DNA from: Microlunatus lacustris
GTDB taxonomy: Bacteria; Actinomycetota; Actinomycetes; Propionibacteriales; Propionibacteriaceae
DNA: 64,000 nt
Assembly (NCBI GenBank): GCA_039527025.1
Contig: BAAAJN010000015.1
Coordinates: forward strand, 1 to 64,000
Direction of reading: 5' to 3'
This document shows, one piece after another, positions 50,783 to 59,155 of this stretch (position 1 is its first letter; each line of letters opens with the position of its first letter). The notes under the pieces are model-generated. The model was not told the origin of the DNA. It saw only the letters and a list, made by a program, of their open reading frames with translations, and did not search any database. Made by a program: the position numbers and the translations under genes.

Positions 50783-52360
50783 TCATCCGACGGCGGAAGT
50801 TGACGGCGGCGCGCTGGCACCCTGTTCCTCGGTGGCGGTCATGAGCCGGATGATCGCCTCCCGGTCCGCGACCGATGGCAGTCCCCAGCCCGGCTGGTAG
50901 CCGTACACCTCCCCGAGCGGGGTCGACGCGGTCCGGCCGTCGAGGATCTCCACCGAGTCGACGTCGATCAGGCCGGGGTGCTCGACGCCACATGCTTCGG
51001 CCACCTTGACCAAGTCGCGGCGGAGCGTCTTGACGTAGTTGGCCAGGCGCACCGATTTCAGCGCAGGGTCCAGGCCGTGGGCCAGCCACGCGTTCTGGGT
51101 GGCCACACCGGTGGGGCAGGTGTCGGTGTGGCACTTCTGGGCCTGGATGCAGCCGATCGCCAGCATCGCCTCTCGCGCGACGTTGATCATGTCGCAGCCG
51201 AGGGCGAAGGCGACCACCGCGTTGTCCGGCAGTCCCAGCTTCCCGCCGCCCAGGAAGACGACCTGCTCGTGAAGGCCGCGCTCGGCGAAGGTCCGGTAGA
51301 CCCGGCTGAACCCGAGCTGGAAAGGCAGCGAGACCGAGTCGGTGAAGATCAGCGGCGCCGCCCCGGTCCCGCCCTCCCCGCCGTCGATGGTGACGAAATC
51401 GACTCCGCGCCCGGTCTCGACCATCAGGGTCGTCAGGTCGTCCCAGAACCGCAGGTCCCCGACCGCTGACTTGATGCCCACCGGTAAGCCGGTCTCGGCG
51501 GCTAGCAGCTCGACCCAGTCGAGCAGGCTGTCGGTGTCGGAGAACTCGGCGTGCCGTGACGGGCTGATGCAGTCCTGACCCTCAGGCACCCCCCGGGTGG
51601 CGGCGATCTCCGCCGACACCTTGGCTCCGGGAAGGACGCCGCCCAGCCCGGGCTTCGCGCCCTGGCTCAGTTTGATCTCGAGCGCCCGCACCGGCGTTTC
51701 CGCCACCAGGGCTTTCAGTCGGTCGAGATCGAACCGACCCTCCGCGTCCCGGCAGCCGAAGTAGGCGGTACCGATCTGGAACACCAACTCCCCGCCCTTG
51801 CGGTGGTGCGGGGAGACGCCCCCTTCACCCGTGTTGTGCAGGCACCCGGCCAGCGCGGCGCCGGCGTTGAGGGCGGCGATGGCGTTGCCCGACAGCGAAC
51901 CGAAGCTCATCGCCGAGATGTTGACGACCGATTCCGGCCGGAAGGCGTGCCGTCGGCCGCGAGCTGCGCCTAGGACCTTGGCGCAGGGCAGCTTCACCTC
52001 GTGGCCGGCGGCGGGTGAGGACGGCGGGACGGCACGGCCGAACGTGCGGTGCTGGATCACCGGATAGCCGGCGGTGTACTCGATGTCGTTGTCGGTGCCG
52101 AAACCGAAGTAGTTGTTCTCCTTCTTCGCCGAGGCGTACACCCAGCGACGCTGGTCCCGGGTGAAGGGGCGCTCCTCGTTGTTGCCCGCCACCAGGTACT
52201 GCCGAAGTTCAGGGCCAATCGACTCCAGCAGGTAGCGGGCGTGGCCGAGCAGAGGAAAGTTGCGGAGCAGCGCATGGTCGCGTTGCTTCAGGTCACGCGC
52301 GGCGAGCACACCGGCGGCGACGGCCAAGGCAGCGGGTACCGACTTCGACGTCCATCCCAT
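50783..52360 (-). CDS. FMN-binding glutamate-synthase-family protein
   Basis: The 525-residue protein is the GltS FMN-binding domain standing alone: SVVNISAMSFGSLSGNAIAA, LEIKLSQGAKPGLGGVLPGA, DFVTIDGGEGGTGAAPLIFT and the iron-sulfur Cys set in CIQAQKCHTDTCPTGVATQ. An N-terminal helix (about 8-25) may anchor it to the membrane. There is no glutaminase domain, so its reaction is not ordinary glutamate synthesis; such stand-alone proteins are uncharacterised. ATG 52358-52360 was chosen over the upstream start, which lies close to a large hairpin. Confidence 0.9.
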   Translation of the reverse strand: MGWTSKSVPAALAVAAGVLAARDLKQRDHALLRNFPLLGHARYLLESIGPELRQYLVAGNNEERPFTRDQRRWVYASAKKENNYFGFGTDNDIEYTAGYPVIQHRTFGRAVPPSSPAAGHEVKLPCAKVLGAARGRRHAFRPESVVNISAMSFGSLSGNAIAALNAGAALAGCLHNTGEGGVSPHHRKGGELVFQIGTAYFGCRDAEGRFDLDRLKALVAETPVRALEIKLSQGAKPGLGGVLPGAKVSAEIAATRGVPEGQDCISPSRHAEFSDTDSLLDWVELLAAETGLPVGIKSAVGDLRFWDDLTTLMVETGRGVDFVTIDGGEGGTGAAPLIFTDSVSLPFQLGFSRVYRTFAERGLHEQVVFLGGGKLGLPDNAVVAFALGCDMINVAREAMLAIGCIQAQKCHTDTCPTGVATQNAWLAHGLDPALKSVRLANYVKTLRRDLVKVAEACGVEHPGLIDVDSVEILDGRTASTPLGEVYGYQPGWGLPSVADREAIIRLMTATEEQGASAPPSTSAVG

Positions 52361-52397
52361 GCGGTCATCCTGCCTGGCAAACGCAGACTCCGTCACT

Positions 52398-52442
52398 GAT
52401 GCTCTCCTAAGAGTCAACAGGCTTGGCTCTTAGGAGAGCATC
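52398..52442. promoter_or_regulatory. 16-bp perfect palindromic stem upstream of the glutamate-synthase-like gene
   Basis: The arms 52398-52413 (GATGCTCTCCTAAGAG) and 52427-52442 are perfect complements, extendable by two pairs, with a 13-nt loop. It starts 38 nt upstream of the chosen start codon. It may be an operator, a terminator of lost upstream sequence, or the ends of a deleted element. Confidence 0.65.
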
Positions 52443-53102
52443 CGCGGCAGCCGCTCGGGGTCGAAGTCGGACTCCGACGATCGGGCCGGTGCCCAGTCCA
52501 CGAGCATCTTCGACAGCTGGCACCTGGCCGTCATCACCGTCCGTTGAGGAACCGTGCGACGGCGTCATCGGTCGATCCATCGAGCTGTCCGCCGCCCGGG
52601 ATGATGCCGCAGTGGGCGAGATTTGACGAGGCCGTCCCGTGCTCGTGCGCGAACATCACCTCGGCCAATTCGAATCCGAGACCGTGAAGTCGTGTAAGCG
52701 CGGGCGATCGAGCGCATCTGCTCCCCGTAGCCGGACGACGCCTCGACTGCATCTCGCAACCGGGTCTCAAGACGAGCGAAGCGACCGTGGTCCAGGACGC
52801 ACGTCAGCGGCCGACCCTCGTGCGGACCACGTCAGTGGCCGACCGCCTGACGACGCAGCTTGGACCGCGACCTTGAGCGGCCGTTGTGGGTAGAGAGAGC
52901 GTCGGGGTGGACTGGTGCCCGTAGGGCAGCCCCTCCCCATGGCGGCCTTGGCATGGCCAGTAAGGCTCCGACTACGTGCTTGCGTCCGGAGAAGTTCGTG
53001 GGTGCAACTAGCCACCCCTGAGGGGCCAATCGTGACCAACCCGCCCGATTTCAGGCCTCACCCCGTCGAGATTGCCGGGTGCACCCCGTGGATACAACAG
53101 TG
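52443..53102. other. Gene-poor region
   Basis: I see no gene I can support. Short open frames exist on both strands (for example 52534-52770 minus, ending DGSTDDAVARFLNGR), but none has a recognisable domain or a good start. It contains repeat cluster 8. Confidence 0.4.
52782..52850 (+). repeat. Dispersed repeat cluster 8
   Basis: Two to three units: a GGACGCACGTCAGCGGCCGACC unit, a GTGCGGACCAC unit and a tail GACCGCCTGACGACGCAGCT that resembles the tail seen in clusters 13-15. Confidence 0.8.
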
Positions 53103-53351
53103 ATGTTCGGACCTCGTGTGCTGGCCGCAGCCGTGGTACTAGGAGTCGTCTCACTATCTTCTTGCTCGGCGGACTCTGCGGCGCCGGCTACACCACCAGC
53201 ACCAGCAGCAACGGTGACGGTCACCACGCCGGGGCCGACGGTACCAACGACCGCGACGCCATCAGCAACGCCCAACTCGGGAGTGCTGACCGCTAGCTCG
53301 CTCATAGGCTCCAAGGAACCAGCTCGTCGAGGAGGGACTCCCGTGCGATGA
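53103..53351 (+). CDS. Short lipoprotein or truncated lipoprotein gene
   Basis: The 82-residue product has a clear lipoprotein signal (VLAAAVVLGVVSLSSCSADS) and a Thr/Pro/Ala-rich linker (TVTVTTPGPTVPTTATPS) like that of the Ltp-type protein at 54.0-54.8 kb, then stops. No globular domain follows in frame, so it is probably the N-terminal stub of a longer surface protein. Confidence 0.5.
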   Translation: MFGPRVLAAAVVLGVVSLSSCSADSAAPATPPAPAATVTVTTPGPTVPTTATPSATPNSGVLTASSLIGSKEPARRGGTPVR

Positions 53352-53358
53352 CTAGACA

Positions 53359-53595
53359 GTGGTTTCTGAAGACCGCCTAGGCACATGTGATGACCTCAAC
53401 ATCCTGACCGTTCAGCAGCCTGGAGAGGATGGCCACAAGGTGTACCAGTTGAGTCTGGCAGCCTCGTGGCAAACGCTCCGAGATGCTGGGCGACAAGAAA
53501 TTGCCCTGCTGGTAGGGATCAACTGCTTCGTCCGGCTCGCGCTGCAGGATGCGGAAACTCTGCAGGAACGTGTTGGGGGGGTCATCCTCAACTGA
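53359..53595 (+). CDS. Hypothetical protein or displaced second half of the preceding lipoprotein
   Basis: The 78 codons from GTG 53359 read as a plausible soluble protein (YQLSLAASWQTLRDAGRQEI, LALQDAETLQERVGGVI). It lies in another frame just after the lipoprotein stub and may be the continuation of a frameshifted gene. Codon use is less GC-biased than that of the left part of the window. Confidence 0.35.
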   Translation: MVSEDRLGTCDDLNILTVQQPGEDGHKVYQLSLAASWQTLRDAGRQEIALLVGINCFVRLALQDAETLQERVGGVILN

Positions 53596-54001
53596 CTATT
53601 GCCGACGGTTACGGTGTCAGGATCAGGTTGAGTGCGATTCCCCCTTGCGTCTGCCAGGCGCATGCGCAACGGAGGGTGAGGCCAACCGCTGAAAAGGCTT
53701 GCTCAACCGCCGTCCGCGAGCGCTCCAGATCGAGCGTGCCACCCGCAGCGGATCGGCGCCAGCCAGTGGGCTCCTACCTCCGGACATCAAGCCCAGCGAA
53801 AGAGGGCCGCCAGGTCCAGATCGCTGCTGCCGCTGACTTCAGCACGTCCTGGCGTACTCAGGACGGGTGGACAAGGGGCAAGCGGGCGCTACTGACGAGA
53901 GTGCCCGCACGTACTGACAACAGCAAGGTGCCCAACCTGATCGTCTTTGTGGGGGTTGTCGACTCGGCGGCGACTTCTCAGGAACGAACCTGAGCCTTCG
54001 A
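53596..54001. other. Gene-poor region after the lipoprotein stub
   Basis: A frame at about 53680-53993 (TRVPARTDNSKVPNLIVFVG) looks protein-like and could be a further remnant of the frameshifted lipoprotein gene. I see nothing else. Confidence 0.3.
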
Positions 54002-54754
54002 TCACAGCCCGGCTTTGCTGACCCCGTACTCTGCCTGCGACTGACTGAAGCCCTCGTACTTCAACTGGTCGATCAGACCCTGGCGCGAGAAGTTGCTGTG
54101 GCTGAGGTAGGACTCAGCGCTCCCTGCAGCCTGCTTCTTCCAGTTGACATCGAGATGCTCCACGGCGAACGTCGCGTCCTCCGTGGAGAAGTCCTCGTAC
54201 TCCAACTGCTCGATCAGGCCGCTCTTGGAGAAGTTGCTGTGGCTGAGGTAGGACTCTGCGGAGCCAATCGCCTGTTCCTGCGAGTTGCTCATGTTCGACT
54301 CGGGCTCCGGCTCCGGCTCGGGCTCCGGCTCCGGCTCCGGCTCCGGCTCGGGCTCCGGCTCGGGCTCGGGCTCGGGCGCGGGAGCCGCGGCGGCGGTCAC
54401 GGTGACAGTGGGGGCCGGCTTGGGCTCGGAGGCCTTTGCGGTCACGGTCGGGCCGGGAACGGTGGCGGTCACGGTGGTAGTGGGTGCCGATGCCGGCACA
54501 GCGGTCACGGTGCCCTCGCTGCCACCGAGGCTGCCAGTGCAGGCACCGATCAGCAGGGCTGGGACCACGAGGGCAGCGCGACGGAGCCAGACGCCCTTCG
54601 CCTTCTGTGGGGATGCTCCGGGTCGCGCCTGTTGGCCGTGAGGCTGAGGGCTCGGCTGCGGGCCCAGAGGCGGCTGCAGCGGCCGCGGCTGCGCAGCCTG
54701 GGGCGGCTGGGGTTCCCAGAATTGCGGCCCGTGTGGCGGGGGCGAATTGGACAT
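54002..54754 (-). CDS. Ltp-family surface protein (superinfection-exclusion type) with Glu-Pro stalk
   Basis: The 250-residue protein has a Pro/Gln-rich cytoplasmic N-terminus (1-50), a hydrophobic helix ending in GAC (Cys72, lipobox-like), a Thr/Val linker, an acidic stalk of about twelve Glu-Pro pairs, and two Ltp repeats. These are SAESYLSHSNFSKSGLIEQL plus EYEDFSTEDATFAVEH, and SAESYLSHSNFSRQGLIDQL plus KYEGFSQSQAEYGVSK. In streptococcal phage TP-J34, Ltp blocks DNA entry of other phages. Here it is a likely anti-phage protein of the island, though host Ltp-domain proteins of other function exist. Confidence 0.85.
   Translation of the reverse strand: MSNSPPPHGPQFWEPQPPQAAQPRPLQPPLGPQPSPQPHGQQARPGASPQKAKGVWLRRAALVVPALLIGACTGSLGGSEGTVTAVPASAPTTTVTATVPGPTVTAKASEPKPAPTVTVTAAAAPAPEPEPEPEPEPEPEPEPEPEPEPEPESNMSNSQEQAIGSAESYLSHSNFSKSGLIEQLEYEDFSTEDATFAVEHLDVNWKKQAAGSAESYLSHSNFSRQGLIDQLKYEGFSQSQAEYGVSKAGL
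54299..54379. repeat. Hexanucleotide microsatellite coding for Glu-Pro repeats
   Basis: GGCTCC/GGCTCG hexamers repeat about thirteen times inside the Ltp-type gene. Slippage would add or remove Glu-Pro pairs in frame, changing stalk length without destroying the protein. Confidence 0.85.
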
Positions 54755-55067
54755 CGAGGATTCTCCGTTCTAGTGGCTCGGACCGCGCTGAAGCATGTTC
54801 CGCTTCATTGCAGCTCCAGCCGTATCGGCAGCCCCGATCCCTGCTGGGAGTCGAGCTGAATCGTAGGGGAGGTCCTGTCCATGCCGCAATGAAAATCCCT
54901 TGATTTGCCTCCGCTTCGATGAAAAGGTGCCCTTTGCCCCAAGTCTTTCGTCCCGGCTCAACAGAATCGATTTGTCTTGCATCCCATTCTCCCGGAACCT
55001 CCTTTGGTCTCGAGCGCTGGCTGTACTGACCCCGAGGTTGGTGACGGCGTGGCCTGGGGTGCGTGAG
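54755..55067. other. AT-richer intergenic region
   Basis: Control region of the Ltp-type gene and beyond. No gene is recognised. Base composition is visibly less GC-rich than elsewhere (for example 54900-55000), suggesting recent foreign origin. Confidence 0.4.
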
Positions 55068-55196
55068 GAAGACCTCCGGGTGGAGTGCAGGCTGTCTAGT
55101 TCGAGCTCCCCATCCCGGAGGTCTTCATGTCCCGCCCTATGACTGCTCTGTCCCCGGTTGGTCGGCTCCGGCTGGCGCGTTGCGTCGTTGAGGACC
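55068..55196 (+). pseudogene. IS481-type transposase start with upstream hairpin, truncated
   Basis: A hairpin with perfect 13-bp arms (55068-55080, 55114-55126) is followed immediately by ATG 55127 and the residues MSRPMTALSPVGRLRLARCV, the usual beginning of IS481 transposases. After VED the frame runs straight into repeat cluster 9 and stops at 55273. So the element was cut, and its coding sequence is joined to the dispersed repeat. Confidence 0.7.
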
Positions 55197-55255
55197 CTGG
55201 TGCAGGACGCACGTCCGTGACCGACCCTCGTGCGGGACGCACGCAGCAGCCGAAG
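55193..55255 (+). repeat. Dispersed repeat cluster 9, joined to an IS481 remnant
   Basis: Two long-type units (GTGCAGGACGCACGTCCGTG with ACCGACC; GTGCGGGACGCACGCAGCAG with CCGA). The left end coincides with the truncation point of the transposase. Confidence 0.8.
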
Positions 55256-55274
55256 GGGGACCGGGACGCATAAC

Positions 55275-55889
55275 TCACCGGGTGTGCCTGCGTTGCGGTG
55301 GTTTCTCGCCCCTCCTACCTTGCCGAAGGAGGACCGCGGCGCCAGCCGCAGTCCCTGCGATGAGGAGGACCCCGCCGCTGACAATGCTCGACACGCGAGT
55401 GGGCCCCGGGAGGATCGCGGGCATCGTGAACATGCCAACGAAGAACGGTTCGAGAACAGCCCCGGCGGGGACGACCAGGCGTGCCAGCAGCCCCCACCGG
55501 TCGATTCGGCGGGCAACAGCTCCGACCAGGCCTAAGGGGCCGCCCACAACGACAGCAAGCACAACCCAGAACCAGTTCTCCACCCATACCGCTGAGTCGA
55601 ACTGCCCGAGCACCTGACCGACGCTGTAGTGAACCACCAGCGCGATCAGGCAGGCGACGATTCCGGCAGCCGCCCCCTGCACCCAACGGCGGACGAGCCA
55701 ACCCGCCAGGACCGGCAGCCCTGCCCAGACCGTCCCCGAATTCAACAACTTGCTCACGGTGGACCGGACCGCCAACAGCGTGTCGGCCTGAGCGGACAAC
55801 TGGGCCACGGTCGTGACGTTGGAGGCCACCGACACCAGTGCCAGCGCGACCGAGGCTGCGAGTATCAGCCACCACCCCCGCCCCGCCAC
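55275..55889 (-). CDS. Multi-pass membrane protein, function unknown
   Basis: The 204-residue protein has about six helices (LILAASVALALVSVASNVTT, AAAGIVACLIALVVHYSVGQ, WFWVVLAVVVGGPLGLVGAV). It resembles DUF6518-type actinobacterial membrane proteins, but I am not sure. Single gene. Confidence 0.6.
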   Translation of the reverse strand: MAGRGWWLILAASVALALVSVASNVTTVAQLSAQADTLLAVRSTVSKLLNSGTVWAGLPVLAGWLVRRWVQGAAAGIVACLIALVVHYSVGQVLGQFDSAVWVENWFWVVLAVVVGGPLGLVGAVARRIDRWGLLARLVVPAGAVLEPFFVGMFTMPAILPGPTRVSSIVSGGVLLIAGTAAGAAVLLRQGRRGEKPPQRRHTR

Positions 55890-56058
55890 AGCCGGATCGT
55901 ACCGAGCGGCCCGCGGTCCGCTCGTCGACCGGTGTGTGCCCGTCGACGGACGACCGGGCCGAGTGGGTGCCCGAAAGCCGACCCGCTTGCGGTTGCGGTC
56001 TTCACGGCCGGGCCGAGTCGTGGCACTGCACTTCCAAGCCTGTACTCAGCCAGCTTGG

Positions 56059-56447
56059 TCATACCATCCAGTTCTGCCCCACGATGCATGTTTCGTTGCC
56101 TTCGGCATCGGCCAGAACCCACGACTGGGGCGCGTGCGTGTCTGAGACGATGCGGCCGCCTGCCGCGAAGCCGCCTCGACTCGGGCCGACGCCTGGTCAT
56201 GGGGCACGAAGATGTCGAGGTGGATCCGGTTGCGCTGGGGGCGGCGCATCTCCATCTGCTGGAAGTAGACCACTGGCAGCTGGCGGTGTGAATCGTTGAG
56301 CTCTTCCTCGGGAGCGTCCGCGCGGACTTGGTAGCCCAGGACCGCCTGCCAGAGAGGCAGTACGTCGGAGTGCACCAGCGCATCGATGGTGACGACGACG
56401 TCTTGCACCATCGATGGATCGGCTGTCACGCCGTGACCTCTCGCCAC
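56059..56447 (-). pseudogene. Frameshifted VOC-family gene
   Basis: The N-terminal frame encodes VQDVVVTIDALVHSDVLPLW and NRIHLDIFVPHDQASARVEA. The matching C-terminus (GGRIVSDTHAPQSWVLADAE, then CIVGQNWMV and stop at 56059) is in the next frame, so a single-base change near 56165 breaks the gene. Apart from that it would be a normal VOC protein. A sequencing error cannot be excluded. Confidence 0.7.
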
Positions 56448-56599
56448 CCGTAGTTGCCGACGGCGTCATCGAACTGCCGTGGCGTCAGGAGTGCTGGCAT
56501 TCGAGCTCCCCAGCTGCCCTCACTTGCCGGTTGCCTGTTCGCAGAGCACGGCAAGGTCATCGGCCGGTCGCACTTCAAACCGTAGCGGCGCGATCTCCG

Positions 56600-56705
56600 G
56601 CGACCTTCGTGCGGGGCACGTCAGTGGCCGACCCCTCGTGCGGGGCACGTCATCGGCCGACCCTCGTGCGGGGCACGTCAGTGGCCGACCTTCGTGCGGA
56701 GCATG
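56600..56705 (+). repeat. Dispersed repeat cluster 10
   Basis: Four near-perfect tandem units with a 28-29 nt period and GTGCGGGGCAC cores, the best-conserved array in the window. It occupies most of the 351-base gap 56448-56798, where no gene is supported. Confidence 0.92.
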
Positions 56706-56798
56706 GGGTGGTCGGCAATCATCGGCTCCCCGGTCGGCCATCGGGGGACGTGACGGGCGCCAGCCTCGGGCTGTCCCACAGGGGACTGCAACTAGTGA

Positions 56799-57107
56799 TC
56801 AGGAAGTCGTCGCCATAGCGGCGATGCGGCGCAGTTCGGCGAGATGACCCGCTAGTGCGGCGCGGCCGTGGTCGGTGAGGCCGAGCCAGGTGCGGGTCCG
56901 CGAGCCGTGCGGGACCCTGGACGTTCGCACGTACCCCGCTTCGACCAGAACTTTGACGTGCTTGCTGAGTACCGAGTCGCTAACGGTCAACGCCTCCCGC
57001 ACGGTCCCGAACTCCAGCGCCTCGACGGCGGCGAGCAGCGCACAGATCTGCAGCCTGTTTGAGGCGTGGATCACCTCGTCGAAGGCCGGCTCTACCTCCA
57101 AGGTCAC
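56799..57107 (-). CDS. Winged-helix (MarR/ArsR-like) regulator
   Basis: The 102-residue protein is one winged-helix domain (ASNRLQICALLAAVEALEFG, LTVSDSVLSKHVKVLVEAGY) with a wing RVPHGSRTRTWLGLTDHGRA. GTG 57105-57107 overlaps the stop of the upstream membrane-protein gene (GTGA), a regulator-plus-membrane-protein pair frequent in actinomycetes. Confidence 0.85.
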   Translation of the reverse strand: MTLEVEPAFDEVIHASNRLQICALLAAVEALEFGTVREALTVSDSVLSKHVKVLVEAGYVRTSRVPHGSRTRTWLGLTDHGRAALAGHLAELRRIAAMATTS

Positions 57108-57601
57108 CTCTCCGTCCGCACGTCCAGGCTGGAGCGAACGCGCCGACGCAGTAGGTCGTCGATGCGGCGTTCGGTGACGACTGTGGCCACGAAGGCGGCT
57201 ACCCCGGCAGCTGACAAGGCGAAGGGCACACCGGCGAAGGCCTGCAGTGCGAAGCCGAGTACTAGCAGCCCGAAGACGACGACGTACCAGGCACCCAGAC
57301 CCTCGCCGTAGCGCTCGATCGACACCCCCGTCGAACGTCGCAATGCCCACAGCAGGGCCAGCGGTCCCAAGATCGCCCCAAACACGATCAGCAGAGTTGA
57401 TGCGGACTCAGTGCTGCCGCCAGCCTCCGGTCGACCCACGAGCAGCCCCGTGCCGACGAACATCGACGCGGTGCACGAGGCAGCCCCTAGGCGGTACCAC
57501 CACGGTGATGTCATGCGCTCGGCGAGGCGCTGACCTGCGTTGGTGGTCTCCTGCAGGGCCACACGGGCGTCATCGGGAGTGGCACGGTCCCTACTTTCCA
57601 T
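57104..57601 (-). CDS. Four-helix membrane protein co-transcribed with a regulator
   Basis: The 165-residue protein has four helices (AASCTASMFVGTGLLVG, LIVFGAILGPLALLWAL, WYVVVFGLLVLGFALQAFAG, ALSAAGVAAFVATVV). I do not know its function. It is first in a two-gene operon with the winged-helix regulator, which may sense a signal through it. Confidence 0.7.
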   Translation of the reverse strand: MESRDRATPDDARVALQETTNAGQRLAERMTSPWWYRLGAASCTASMFVGTGLLVGRPEAGGSTESASTLLIVFGAILGPLALLWALRRSTGVSIERYGEGLGAWYVVVFGLLVLGFALQAFAGVPFALSAAGVAAFVATVVTERRIDDLLRRRVRSSLDVRTER

Positions 57602-57657
57602 ACCGGAAACCTAACCGTTGCTTTCCATCCTGGCAAGCAGGGGAGACAACACGACTT

Positions 57658-57730
57658 CGCCGTCGTGCGGAGCACCCAGTAGCAGACCCTCGTGCGGGAG
57701 CACGTCAGCGGGCAACACTCCTGCGGCAGG
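57658..57730 (+). repeat. Dispersed repeat cluster 11
   Basis: Two to three degenerate units: GTGCGGAGCACCCAGTAGC, GTGCGGGAGCACGTCAGCGG and a weak third. It lies between the membrane-protein and GNAT genes. Confidence 0.75.
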
Positions 57731-57769
57731 ACCGCGTAGACGGGGGAGGAGAACCCACCAGCGACGAGC

Positions 57770-58186
57770 TCACATGAGTCGGACGAATGAACGCAGGGGT
57801 GCCGGCTCGACGTCGTGCACCTCGCGTAGGCCGTGAGACTCGTAGAAGAGGCGCTGACGGTCCTCGGCGTCGGTCAGCAGGACGACCTGCCGGATGTCAG
57901 AGCATCTTCTCAAGACCTCGTCTAGCAGCGATCCGCCGACGCCGGAACGCTGTGCTTCCGGCGCGACTAGGAGGTCTTGAAGGTAGGCGATCGTATGGCG
58001 GTCCGAGATGACACGCGCCAGGCCCAGTAGCTCGCCCTTGCGACGGGCTGTTAGCACCCAAGTCGAGTGCTGCAGGGCGCTCAGAAGTCTTGCAGGGTCG
58101 TCGGTGTAGGTGCTCCAGCCGACCGCGCCGTAGAGCGCTAGAAACTCGTCTGGCAAGGGCATTTCTTCGATGATTTCGAGGGTCAC
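57770..58186 (-). CDS. GNAT-family N-acetyltransferase
   Basis: The 138-residue enzyme has the family core ARVISDRHTIAYLQDLLVAP and the acetyl-CoA loop EAQRSGVGGSLLDEVLRR, ending FYESHGLREVHDVE. The substrate is unknown. GTG 58184-58186 was chosen because homology begins at LEIIEEMPLP. Confidence 0.88.
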   Translation of the reverse strand: MTLEIIEEMPLPDEFLALYGAVGWSTYTDDPARLLSALQHSTWVLTARRKGELLGLARVISDRHTIAYLQDLLVAPEAQRSGVGGSLLDEVLRRCSDIRQVVLLTDAEDRQRLFYESHGLREVHDVEPAPLRSFVRLM

Positions 58187-58302
58187 TCTGCCCAGCCTTT
58201 CAGAGCCAGCCGCGTCTGCGTACCGAGCCCTGCCCTGCGCGTACATCGTGGTTGCAGCCGCCTGTGGACCGCTGACGCGCAGGGACCTGGCTTCTAGATC
58301 AC

Positions 58303-58365
58303 ATCGACCCTGGTGCGGGGCACATCAGTGGCCGACCCACGTGCGGGACAGATCACCGACCGACC
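58303..58365 (+). repeat. Dispersed repeat cluster 12
   Basis: Two units: GTGCGGGGCACATCAGTGG and GTGCGGGACAGATCACCGA, each followed by CCGACC. Confidence 0.78.
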
Positions 58366-58471
58366 CGGGGTGGGTATGGGAGCGATCGGCATCCCGGCCA
58401 AGTGGTGCGCCCGGCACGGTGGATCAGGTGTCATCTACCCACGTGGTGCGGGGGCGGATCGGCGCCAGCGA

Positions 58472-59155
58472 TCAGGCGTTGAGGTCGTGGGCGTACTTGA
58501 TGTCATACCCCGGCCCTAGCTCAGAGCGGAGGTCGGCAAGGAGCGCGAGGGCTTCCTTGTCCCAGGCCGCTTCGTGCTCGGGGTTGTCGTCCTCGTAGTC
58601 GTAGTGGAGGTGGAAGTCCCCGGCTGTCCACTCCACCAGCCGGTCGTGCAGGTTCTTGCTGAGAGGCAGGTCGCTCAGGGCGAGTGCCCAAGGAGCCTTG
58701 TTATCAGCGCTGCGGTACCACAACGGACCGCCACCGTAGTCGGTGTAGAGAAGCAGGGGAGTACGCCGATCGACTCCCGCGGTCGCTGCCTTGTCGTGGT
58801 CAGCCGATGGTTCGAGGTCGAGCATGTACCCCAGCTCCCCCTCGGCTGCATCGCCGAGGATCCGCCAACTTGAGCACCAATGCCTGGGCAGGTCGTCGGC
58901 TTCCCAGTCCTCCGGATGGGGAATGGCGAAGACGCAGTCGACGGTGACCCGGTGGCCTGGTCGAACCTTCACGCGGCGGCGCGAGGCGACGAGCTTGCCC
59001 ACGAACCGCAGGCTCCCAGCGGTCAGGAGAAACCGGTAGCTCGGGCCCCCAACCTGGGGGTCGTGCTTCTTGTACCGAACACCTGCGCCCACCGTGCCGG
59101 TCACCCAGTAGCGGCCGTGACCACCGGCTCGAGGGTCACAACCAGGCGCCTGCAT
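58472..59155 (-). CDS. Hypothetical soluble protein
   Basis: The 227-residue protein has no family I recognise. It contains two WxS-type segments (HWCSSWRILGDAAEGELGYM) and an acidic, aromatic C-terminal region (WTAGDFHLHYDYEDDNPEHE). ATG 59155 is used; the longer frame starts in unlikely basic sequence. The 330-base gap to 59486 has no supportable gene. Confidence 0.55.
   Translation of the reverse strand: MQAPGCDPRAGGHGRYWVTGTVGAGVRYKKHDPQVGGPSYRFLLTAGSLRFVGKLVASRRRVKVRPGHRVTVDCVFAIPHPEDWEADDLPRHWCSSWRILGDAAEGELGYMLDLEPSADHDKAATAGVDRRTPLLLYTDYGGGPLWYRSADNKAPWALALSDLPLSKNLHDRLVEWTAGDFHLHYDYEDDNPEHEAAWDKEALALLADLRSELGPGYDIKYAHDLNA

Noticed and set aside
54285..54641. Gly-Ser repeat protein on the plus strand
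   Set aside because: It is the complement of the Glu-Pro stalk repeat in the Ltp-type gene.
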